Both the position numbers and the translations under genes were made by a program. DNA of 6,163 bases from Bacteroides sp. (lineage in GTDB: Bacteria > Bacteroidota > Bacteroidia > Bacteroidales > Bacteroidaceae): assembly GCA_021204375.1 (NCBI GenBank), contig JAJPZL010000009.1, forward strand, positions 1 through 6,163, given 5' to 3'. Below the pieces are notes generated by a model. The model saw only the letters and a program-made list of their open reading frames with translations, was not told the DNA's origin and did not search any database. Below, piece after piece: positions 1 through 6,163 of this stretch (positions within the stretch are counted from its first letter, which is position 1; each line of letters begins with the position of its first letter).

Positions 1-1361
1 TCTTTATCACCCGTCTCCCGATAATATCCTGCCACCAGTTGCAAAATATCAATCAGGTAATCACAAATCTGCAGATTTCCGGACTGAGGGGTAAAAATTC
101 GACCCAGAAACTCATCTTTTTTCAATTCCGTCGGATAAGGGTAAAAGCGATTATTCGAAGTAAGATGCTGTTCCAGTAGTTCTGTTTCTGTAGAGAACTG
201 CCGGGTATACGCATGTTTCAACACACTGGATACATATTTATAAATAAAACGGCCGCTATCCGGTCGGTATCCCGTAATCTGCAAGTCCAGTAAAGCATTG
301 ATAAAACTATGTACAGGCGTTTGAACAAGTGGAAACCCTATTGTTATATTTAAATTTTTCACCTGCTCGGGTATGGTATGCAATACAGGCAACAATAAGT
401 TTTCATTGCATAAAACCACTCCCGTTTCCTCTTCTTTTTCCGTCAGGTGTTCTTTAATCCATTGGGAAAGATATCTGGCCTGTGCATTTTCTGTGGAAGC
501 GGACACATAAGTCACTTTTTTCTTTTTCTCTAAAAAGCTGAAAGCTTTTTTAGGTAGGGTAGAGGGAAACTCCAATAAATTCCTACGGATAAATTCAGAG
601 GCTTCATGATGCTCTTTATCCATATAAAAGTTATCATAATCCCAGTAAAAAAGCGCCATTTTCGCATCTTTTAATTTCCGGAAAAGAAGATTCTTTACTT
701 TGTTCAGCACATTAAATCCTACAAATACATATGTTTCATAGGGTAATTCCGATACATCCAATTCTTCTATCGCAGTACGATACAACATTCCCTCATAAGC
801 AATGTTCTGTTTATCCAGTCGCTCTTTGTATTTTTGATAAATATCGCCAAGCTTCTCCCATAATGACAAAAAACGCTCTTTTAAAGTAGTGCGCCGTTCT
901 ACGGAAAAATTCTGAAAAAACTGCTGAATGGCTTTTTCCTGATCCGGATCTAAAAACGAGTAATCCGTAGAAAGTTCTTTCAGGTTCTGAAGATTAAGAA
1001 AAAGTTTATCTGCTTCTACCAGGTTTTTATCCAAATCATCAAAATCACGGATGAGAAGTTCGCCCCAAAAATAAAATTCATCCAGAGACTCTTCACTATT
1101 GGTTTCTTCCATAAAAACTTTATAGAGTTCGCAAACCAGTTTAATGGGGTCTCCGGCTTCCAACGGAGAAATTTCTTCTACCAGATCATTGATGGTATAA
1201 TAAGCAGGCGACCATACCGGCAAATCGGATTCATAAGAAAGATATTCATTAAAAAACAAGCTGGCACGTTTGTTAGGAAATACTACCGCAATATGCGAAA
1301 GGTCTGTTCCATACTTACAGTATAGATCGTGCGATACTAACTTTAAAAAAGAATTCTCCAT
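1..1361 (-). CDS. addB: AddB-like subunit of a helicase-nuclease (PD-(D/E)XK nuclease family), N-terminal 453 residues, cut by window edge
   Basis: The reading frame is open from the ATG at 1361 to the left edge, giving 453 codons; family members are roughly twice that long, so the C-terminal nuclease domain (and any Fe-S cysteines) lies outside the window. Seen: an N-terminal helicase-like segment with FPNKRASLFF at residues 28-37, a hallmark of Bacteroidales AddB-like proteins, and a second-domain motif TIGFPLVQTP near residues 340-349, comparable to the region of AddB that ends in a QTP-type motif. No GxxGxGKT Walker A is present, which fits the family role of an inactive helicase fold that binds the 3' strand and scans for the recombination hotspot. 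The start lies 18 bases after the stop of the upstream addA gene, with an A-rich leader and no Shine-Dalgarno, so the two are very likely co-transcribed. Inferred role: partner of AddA in cytoplasmic end resection. The family call is strong; the exact name is inferred from the pairing. Confidence 0.85.
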   Translation of the reverse strand, partial: MENSFLKLVSHDLYCKYGTDLSHIAVVFPNKRASLFFNEYLSYESDLPVWSPAYYTINDLVEEISPLEAGDPIKLVCELYKVFMEETNSEESLDEFYFWGELLIRDFDDLDKNLVEADKLFLNLQNLKELSTDYSFLDPDQEKAIQQFFQNFSVERRTTLKERFLSLWEKLGDIYQKYKERLDKQNIAYEGMLYRTAIEELDVSELPYETYVFVGFNVLNKVKNLLFRKLKDAKMALFYWDYDNFYMDKEHHEASEFIRRNLLEFPSTLPKKAFSFLEKKKKVTYVSASTENAQARYLSQWIKEHLTEKEEETGVVLCNENLLLPVLHTIPEQVKNLNITIGFPLVQTPVHSFINALLDLQITGYRPDSGRFIYKYVSSVLKHAYTRQFSTETELLEQHLTSNNRFYPYPTELKKDEFLGRIFTPQSGNLQICDYLIDILQLVAGYYRETGDK

Positions 1362-1379
1362 ATTGTTTTGCCGTTGTTT

Positions 1380-4300
1380 TTATAAACCGCTTGCTGTAAC
1401 TTGCTGTAATTTATTCTCAAATACATACCAAATATATCCTTTTACGTCAGGATGTCCCATGCGCAACAACAAGTTCATATATTCGCTTATCTGGTTCACA
1501 TGGTCGGGTTGTCTTTTACCAAACTTAAAATCCACCACCACAATTTCATTATCTTTCACCATTACCCTGTCCGGACGGCGTGTCTGCAACTCATTTTTGT
1601 CCCGATAAAGTATAACACATTCATTATAAAGCTTATACTCTCCCGAATACCATTTGGCAACACGAGGATGGGATAGTGCAAAATTCGCAATTTTCCGGAG
1701 TTGCTCTTCCTGTTTGTAAGACTCTACCAATCCGTCAAACACCAGGCGGTTAATTGCTTTTTCAATATCATGCGTTGTTTTAATCCCCGAAAAGAGCGCA
1801 TGCAGAAGTCGTCCCTGCTTAATATATCTTTCGCTTTTACTATCCACCTCTTCCTCTCCATACACAAATTGTGAAGAACGTAATGTCTGCCGGAACTTTA
1901 CCCGGTGGGTAAAAGAGTTCATCTGCACAAGTTGTCTGATTGAAGGAGCTAAAAACTTGTTGGCAGTCTTCTTCTCTTCTTTCTTCTCTATGGAACGTTC
2001 TATTTCCCCTGTTTCGTATACACCCTCTTCACTTAATTCTTCACCAGAGGCTGCCAGCATAGCAGAAACAGAATGATAAAGCAGTTCAGAAACAGTACCT
2101 TTTTGTCCCTCCTTACCCCATATAATGAGATTTTTAACCGCCCGTGTAAATGCCACATACACTAGGTTCAGATTATCTACCCAGAGTTGCAGGCGTTCTT
2201 CCAGAAAATCTTCCTGATAAATGGACTGAGCCATTGTAGAACAATAGTTTACCGGAACCATATCCAGGCCATTGAAAGGAGCTTCTTTAGGTATACACCA
2301 TACCATATGATTCAGGGTTTCATTTTCCAGTTTCCAGTCACAATAAGGAATCAACACCGTATGGAATTCAAGGCCTTTGGATTTGTGAATAGACATAATG
2401 CGGATACCCTCTATCTTACCGGCAGGAATTGTTCTGGCACACAATTTTTCCTCCCAATGGGAAATAAACGAATCAATAGCAGGAGAATTATTTTGCAGAT
2501 ATTCCAGCACACTATCAAAAAAAGTAAGTAAATAGTTATCCTGGTCTTTTATTTTCTGTAATTCAAGTTCACAATATAATCTTTCTACAAGTTCGTAAAG
2601 CGGCAAGAAACGAAGCGTGTGCATATTATTCTTAAATCCTTCGGGTAAAAAGGAGTGTATTTCTTCCATCAAAAGTCTATTCAAATCCAAATCATTCAGA
2701 AGAACATTTTTCTGATAATTATACGCCACTTGCGCATGTGCGATCCGATCTTGCGGATTAGATAAACAGCGTAATCCATCTACTAACATACAAACTGAAA
2801 CCGACGCGTCCAGACGAAACGCTTCATCGGATACTATCTTATAAGGAAGGTTTTTTTCAAAAAACCCGGCTATTTTGGGAATACTTCTATTCTTGCGCAC
2901 CAGAATGGTAATATCCGACTGTTTAACCCCCTTTTCTACCAACTGCTCCACCTCATAGGCCAAAGCATCCAACGTATTATCCTGATAATCATGTTCTTTA
3001 TCGTCTTTTAGAAAAGACAGTTTCACATATCCTCTTTTTTCTTCTTTCGTACACTCCTGACAAACATCGCTATAGGCCTTTTTTAACTCTTCACACTCTT
3101 TACCGAGTTCTTTACAATAAATATCGTTAAGATAGTTACAGGCTGCGGTAAAGATTTCATTATTAAACGCGATGATAGCAGCTTCACTCCGCCGGTTGGT
3201 ATTCAATGTTTTTACCCGGACCGGAAAAGCTTCTATGCGGTCATTCAATTCATTTAAGATTTTCCAGTTACCATTATGCCAGCGGTAAATGGATTGTTTC
3301 ACATCTCCCACAATCAAGCTGTCCTGTCCCTGTGAAAGCCCTTCCAGCAAAAGCAGTTTTAAATTTTCCCACTGTAATTGTGAAGTATCCTGAAATTCAT
3401 CAATCATAATGTTGCGGATAGAAGCGCCTATTTTTTCAAATACAAAAGAAGAATCTCCATCCCGCACCAATTCATGTAAAAGCGCGTTGGTATCGGAAAG
3501 TAAGAAACGATTATTGTCGTCATTCAATTTTCTTACCTCTTCATCAATATTTACTAACAACCGTATGTTATTTACATGCCGGAGCGACAGACGACAAGAG
3601 TTTACAATGCGGTTATTGATTTTGCGGAGTTCCTCACACTTCTTTAAAAGTGGCATTAATTCCGAAGAAGCCAATGATAGAATCGTATCTTTATCTTTTG
3701 ACGTTTTGGTACACCACTCTTCTTCATTGCACAAACATTTCTCTACAGTCTGGTTACGGATGCTATCCGTAAGGTTTCCCTCTTCCAGCTTTTTAAAATA
3801 GTTACCAATTCCTCTTGCGCCATTCTTCAAATCCAGAAAACAAAGATTCTGAGCAGCCAGCTTCTCATGAAATTGACTGGTTAGTTCCTTCATCTCTTCC
3901 AGAGCAACTTTTTCCAGTGTCTTTAATTCTTTACGGTAATGCGCAATGTAATCTTTATCTTTGAGTTTTTCACGGAGTTCTTTTCCTTTTTCAATATAAG
4001 TTTCGTCAAAAATAGTGCGCCCGAAATTTTTTATTTCTCCCGATACATTCCAACGTTTATTATTTTGTATCCGGTCTTCAATGTAATCCAATAACCATCT
4101 GAGTACCGGAGAATTACGGTCGAGTTTTTCAATCATTGAATCAACCGCGTCGCTCAATACTTCCGTATTGTTCAATTCGAGATTCAAGCTGCTGTTCAAC
4201 TCCAGTTCACGGGCTAAATTGCGGATGACCGACTGGAAAAAAGAGTCTATCGTTTCCACCCGAAACCAGGAATAATCATGGATAATATACTGCAAGGCTT

Positions 4301-4583
4301 TTTTTGCTGCCTCCTTTACTTGTTCTTCTCCCATTTGAAGCCCCTCGCATATATTCCGTAAATACGGCTCTGAAGCACCATCACCTATGGAAATGCCGTG
4401 TAATTGCCCCAGAATACGCTCTTTCATTTCCGTAGTAGCTTTATTGGTGAAAGTTACTGCCAGAATGTTGCGATAATTCTTCGGATGCTTTATCAATAGC
4501 TTTATATATTCTACTGCCAGCGTAAAGGTTTTTCCTGAACCGGCAGAAGCTTTATAAATCAATAATTGAGGAGTAGAAGTCAT
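1380..4583 (-). CDS. addA: AddA/RecB-like ATP-dependent helicase-nuclease
   Basis: Complete 1067-residue protein, somewhat shorter than Bacillus AddA. UvrD/Rep superfamily 1A motifs are seen in order: Walker A ASAGSGKT at 12-19, motif Ia AVTFTNKAT at 42-50, ETIDSFFQS at 110-118, Walker B-type IDEFQDTSQ with D395-E396, motif III GDVKQSIYRW at 426-435, the arginine motif TNRRSE around 462-467, motif V MSIHKSKGLEF at 730-740, and motif VI YVAFTRA at 809-815. The C-terminus carries a RecB-type PD-(D/E)XK nuclease: GRLLHAL with H928, RPDRV with D1005, and VDFKFG with D1018 and K1020, followed by a QISEYM helix. All expected catalytic residues are present, so it should be active. Known family role: the 3'-5' motor and nuclease of AddAB, which resects double-strand breaks for RecA loading. 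The frame is open upstream to an ATG at 4709, but the start at 4583 is preferred because MTSTPQLLIYKASAGSGKT begins a few residues before Walker A, as is usual. addB follows after an 18-base gap. Confidence 0.95.
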   Translation of the reverse strand: MTSTPQLLIYKASAGSGKTFTLAVEYIKLLIKHPKNYRNILAVTFTNKATTEMKERILGQLHGISIGDGASEPYLRNICEGLQMGEEQVKEAAKKALQYIIHDYSWFRVETIDSFFQSVIRNLARELELNSSLNLELNNTEVLSDAVDSMIEKLDRNSPVLRWLLDYIEDRIQNNKRWNVSGEIKNFGRTIFDETYIEKGKELREKLKDKDYIAHYRKELKTLEKVALEEMKELTSQFHEKLAAQNLCFLDLKNGARGIGNYFKKLEEGNLTDSIRNQTVEKCLCNEEEWCTKTSKDKDTILSLASSELMPLLKKCEELRKINNRIVNSCRLSLRHVNNIRLLVNIDEEVRKLNDDNNRFLLSDTNALLHELVRDGDSSFVFEKIGASIRNIMIDEFQDTSQLQWENLKLLLLEGLSQGQDSLIVGDVKQSIYRWHNGNWKILNELNDRIEAFPVRVKTLNTNRRSEAAIIAFNNEIFTAACNYLNDIYCKELGKECEELKKAYSDVCQECTKEEKRGYVKLSFLKDDKEHDYQDNTLDALAYEVEQLVEKGVKQSDITILVRKNRSIPKIAGFFEKNLPYKIVSDEAFRLDASVSVCMLVDGLRCLSNPQDRIAHAQVAYNYQKNVLLNDLDLNRLLMEEIHSFLPEGFKNNMHTLRFLPLYELVERLYCELELQKIKDQDNYLLTFFDSVLEYLQNNSPAIDSFISHWEEKLCARTIPAGKIEGIRIMSIHKSKGLEFHTVLIPYCDWKLENETLNHMVWCIPKEAPFNGLDMVPVNYCSTMAQSIYQEDFLEERLQLWVDNLNLVYVAFTRAVKNLIIWGKEGQKGTVSELLYHSVSAMLAASGEELSEEGVYETGEIERSIEKKEEKKTANKFLAPSIRQLVQMNSFTHRVKFRQTLRSSQFVYGEEEVDSKSERYIKQGRLLHALFSGIKTTHDIEKAINRLVFDGLVESYKQEEQLRKIANFALSHPRVAKWYSGEYKLYNECVILYRDKNELQTRRPDRVMVKDNEIVVVDFKFGKRQPDHVNQISEYMNLLLRMGHPDVKGYIWYVFENKLQQVTASGL

Positions 4584-4613
4584 AGTATATGTATGTATCC
4601 GTGTCTTTTGATG

Positions 4614-4621
4614 CAAAGTAA
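4614..4621 (-). promoter_or_regulatory. Candidate Bacteroidota-type -7 promoter box for addAB
   Basis: On the minus strand the sequence reads TTACTTTGC, which matches the Bacteroidota -7 consensus TAnnTTTG except at the second base and is followed by a pyrimidine. It would place the transcript start about 25 bases before the preferred addA ATG at 4583. The -33 position is weak: only a T-rich TTTTA around 4640-4644 lies at the right distance, not a clear TTTG. The position also supports the 4583 start, because the longer frame beginning at 4709 would start upstream of this promoter. Confidence 0.4.
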
Positions 4622-4715
4622 GCACAAAAAAATCAAGGATAAAAGAATTAAATGGGATTATAATGTTAATTCTCAATGGAATTTTTCGGGCATTCATATA
4701 TACAAACAAAACTTG

Positions 4716-4746
4716 TGGAAAAGTTTAACCCCTGGAAATGTTAAAC
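4716..4746. repeat. Pair of 14-base imperfect direct repeats, 17-base period
   Basis: TGGAAAAGTTTAAC at 4716-4729 and TGGAAATGTTAAAC at 4733-4746 agree at 12 of 14 positions, separated by three Cs. Because each copy ends in a near-palindromic GTT(T/A)AAC, the pair also creates a perfect 8-bp dyad, AGTTTAAC (4722-4729) with GTTAAACT (4740-4747). The pair lies about 100 bases upstream of the candidate addAB promoter box. It could be a protein-binding site or a small local duplication; its function is unknown. Confidence 0.6.
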
Positions 4747-4829
4747 TGCTACATAAAAAACTTTCTTCTTTCTGAAATGTTACTAAGTTATAGATTTTTT
4801 CCCGGAAAACAAGTACAGGAAAACGTATA

Positions 4830-4856
4830 GATAAGGAAATTATTTGTCTCCTTATC
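4830..4856. repeat. 8-bp inverted repeat at the 5' boundary of the poxB remnant
   Basis: GATAAGGA (4830-4837) and TCCTTATC (4849-4856) are perfect reverse complements with an 11-base AT-rich loop. No T-run follows on the plus strand, so it is not a typical intrinsic terminator. It sits immediately after the in-frame TAG at 4828 and just before the point where pyruvate oxidase similarity becomes readable, so it may mark or be a by-product of the deletion that removed the N-terminal domain. Chance cannot be excluded. Confidence 0.5.
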
Positions 4857-6086
4857 AGCACAGGATTCATTACCTATGGTATGCGATTCAAAGGTGTATC
4901 CGCCGGAAGAAGAACTCCTTAAACTGGCCAATCTATTAAATGAAGCCGGAAAGGTTATCCTATTCTGTGGGATAGGATGCAAAGATGCCCATGCGGAAAT
5001 GGTTGAACTCTCTTCCATTTTAAAAGCTCCTGTGGCCTATACCTTTAAAAGCAAGATGGAAATTCAATATGATAATCCTAACGAAGTGGGAATGAACGGA
5101 CTTCTGGGAATGCCATCGGGATATTATAGTATGCACGAAGCAGATGTTTTGTTAATGCTGGGAACCGATTTTCCTTATGAAAATTTCTTACCCGACAAAA
5201 ATAAAATTGTACAAGTCGACCTGAATGCCGAACGACTGGGAAGAAGAGCCAAATTGGAAATGGGAATCTGTGGAGACATAAAAACTACTTTACAAGCCCT
5301 TATTCCTCTTTTGAAAAGAAAAACGGACGATTCGTTTTTAACGCATCAGCTAAAACGGTATGAAGATACCAAAAAGAATTTGAAAGCATATATAAAAGCT
5401 CATAGCGGTAAAAATAAAGTTCATCCCGAATACGTCATGGCGCAAATAAACGAGTCAGCAACTTCTGATGCTATTTTTACCGTAGACACCGGAATGACCT
5501 GCGTATGGGGAGCCCGTTATCTGGAAGCAACCGGAAAACGTAAAATGTTGGGTTCTTTCAATCACGGTTCCATGGCAAACGCGCTCCCCCCCAGGCAATA
5601 GGGGCAGCTTTGGCATGTCCCGGACAGCAAGTAATCGCTTTATGTGGAGACGGGGTAATTTCCATGTCATTGGGCGATTTACAAACCATTGTACAATATA
5701 AACTGCCCATCAAATTAATAGTCTTCAACAATCGTTTATTGGGAATGGTTAAACTTGAAATGGAAGTTGCCGGCTTACCCGATTGGCAAACGGATATGAT
5801 GAATCCTGATTTTGCAAAAGTTGCCAAAGCGATGGGAATGGAAGTATGGAGTGTAAATCGGGGTAGCAAAGTAAAGAGAGCGATAGAAGAAGTATTTCAG
5901 AGCGAGGGACCCGCATTGGTTAATATTATGACAGATCCTAACGCACTGGCTATGCCCCCAAAAATAGAATGGAGCTAGATGACAGGTTTTGCAGAATCTA
6001 TGGCAAAATTACTTTTACACGGAAGGGCAAAAGAGGTAATAGATACTGTGAACTCTAATATTAAACATATCAAAGAAGTGCTTTAA
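4831..6086 (+). pseudogene. poxB: Degraded pyruvate oxidase (pyruvate:quinone oxidoreductase, ThDP- and FAD-dependent), N-terminally truncated and frame-broken
   Basis: Intact PoxB oxidatively decarboxylates pyruvate to acetate and CO2 and passes electrons to membrane quinone. About 400 of the usual roughly 570 residues remain. The part starting with CDSKVYPPEEELLKLANLL (from 4882) aligns with the linker and central FAD-binding domain of E. coli PoxB (DNPNEVGMNGLLG, GTDFPYENF, GDIKTTLQAL). It continues into the ThDP-binding domain: GSFNHGSMANAL, the GDG at 5646-5654 and the NN at 5727-5732. Lesions: the PYR domain with the ThDP-activating glutamate is absent; seven Cs at 5586-5592 shift the frame, giving a TAG at 5599-5601; and a TAG at 5976-5978 interrupts the frame again. 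Beyond that stop, MTGFAESMAKLLLHGRAKEV matches the PoxB C-terminal tail, ending at TAA 6084-6086. The first ATG of the remnant is at 4876, but the true 5' boundary is uncertain. No promoter is evident. The separate pieces are unlikely to work. The family call is firm against acetolactate synthase because of the FNHGSMANA motif and the tail. Confidence 0.88.
5586..5592 (+). repeat. C7 homopolymer at the poxB frameshift
   Basis: Seven Cs occur where the conserved PoxB motif ANALPQAIGA would need five. Upstream codons are in the frame starting at 4876; downstream similarity resumes in the next frame with CAG GCA ATA GGG at 5592. The change is therefore a gain of two bases, or a loss of one from an eight-C version with an extra proline. 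The run also reads as C CCC CCC in the upstream frame, the right phase for a -1 slip. Confidence 0.8.
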
Positions 6087-6163
6087 AAATAGAGACCTAT
6101 GCGATAATAAATAAGTTCAAAAGAGAGAATGATGAACGTACCTCTGTTGATTCAGAAATAATA

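Larger units (their letters stand above)
4584..4830. other. Non-coding region between addA and the poxB remnant
   Basis: About 250 bases separate the divergently oriented addA gene and the pyruvate oxidase remnant. The region is AT-rich. It holds a candidate promoter for addAB and two sets of short repeats, listed separately. No convincing gene, RNA or terminator is seen, and I could not find recognisable remains of the missing PYR domain of pyruvate oxidase here on the plus strand. Confidence 0.6.

Noticed and set aside
1270..1608. Plus-strand open frames inside addA and addB (for example at 1270-1608, 2187-2531 and 3409-3801)
   Set aside because: They lie antisense to well-supported coding sequence and their translations show no recognisable domain.
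3048..3116. Cysteine cluster in AddA (C490, C497, C508, C511) as a possible metal or Fe-S site
   Set aside because: The spacing does not match a motif I know for AddA, and the known Fe-S cluster of this complex is in the AddB C-terminus. The segment is a charged, variable insertion.
4584..4709. A 42-residue N-terminal extension of AddA starting at the ATG at 4709
   Set aside because: The extension is hydrophobic and unlike family N-termini, overlaps the candidate promoter, and the ATG at 4583 puts Walker A at the usual distance from the start.
4788..5018. Minus-strand open frames opposite the poxB remnant (4788-5018, 5455-5670, 5558-5869)
   Set aside because: The plus strand has clear protein similarity in this stretch; the antisense translations resemble nothing and are shadows.
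4876..5601. The 241-residue 5' piece of the poxB remnant as a stand-alone protein
   Set aside because: It starts in a linker, lacks the PYR domain, and stops in the middle of the conserved FNHGSMANALPQAIGA region because of the C-run, so it is a fragment of a broken gene.
6065..6163. Open frame without a start codon running to the right edge (IETYAIINKFKRENDERTS...)
   Set aside because: It is only about 33 codons, has no plausible start and no recognisable similarity, so chance is a sufficient explanation.

Overview
The window reads as chromosomal DNA from a member of the Bacteroidota, probably Bacteroidales. The evidence is a moderate-to-low GC content, start codons without a Shine-Dalgarno sequence, a TTTG-containing -7-like box upstream of the helicase-nuclease gene, and proteins that resemble the Bacteroidales forms of AddA and AddB. 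The genus cannot be fixed from this sequence alone. Left two-thirds (1-4583, minus strand): a two-gene addAB-type operon for double-strand-break repair. The first gene, 1380-4583, encodes a complete 1067-residue AddA/RecB-like protein with a UvrD-type helicase motor and a C-terminal PD-(D/E)XK nuclease. The second gene starts 18 bases further on, at 1361, and runs off the left edge. It encodes the AddB-like partner, of which the first 453 residues are present. The two products would form one heterodimeric helicase-nuclease that resects DNA ends for RecA-dependent recombination. Middle (4584-4830): a non-coding region holding a probable promoter for addAB, a pair of 14-base direct repeats that also contain an 8-bp dyad, and a second 8-bp dyad just where the next gene remnant begins. 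Right third (about 4831-6086, plus strand): a degraded gene for a thiamine-diphosphate/FAD pyruvate oxidase (PoxB, pyruvate:quinone oxidoreductase). The N-terminal PYR domain is missing. A run of seven Cs at 5586-5592 breaks the frame inside a highly conserved motif. An in-frame TAG at 5976 cuts off the C-terminal membrane-binding tail, which is still readable up to a natural stop at 6084. Three separate lesions point to a pseudogene rather than a working enzyme, although the C-run could alternatively be a sequencing error, a phase-variable tract or a slippage site. The last 77 bases show no gene that can be supported. I see no RNA gene, insertion sequence, CRISPR array or prophage. I did not find a convincing new biological system. 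The most noteworthy material is the decaying poxB next to an intact recombination operon, and the repeats in the gap between them.
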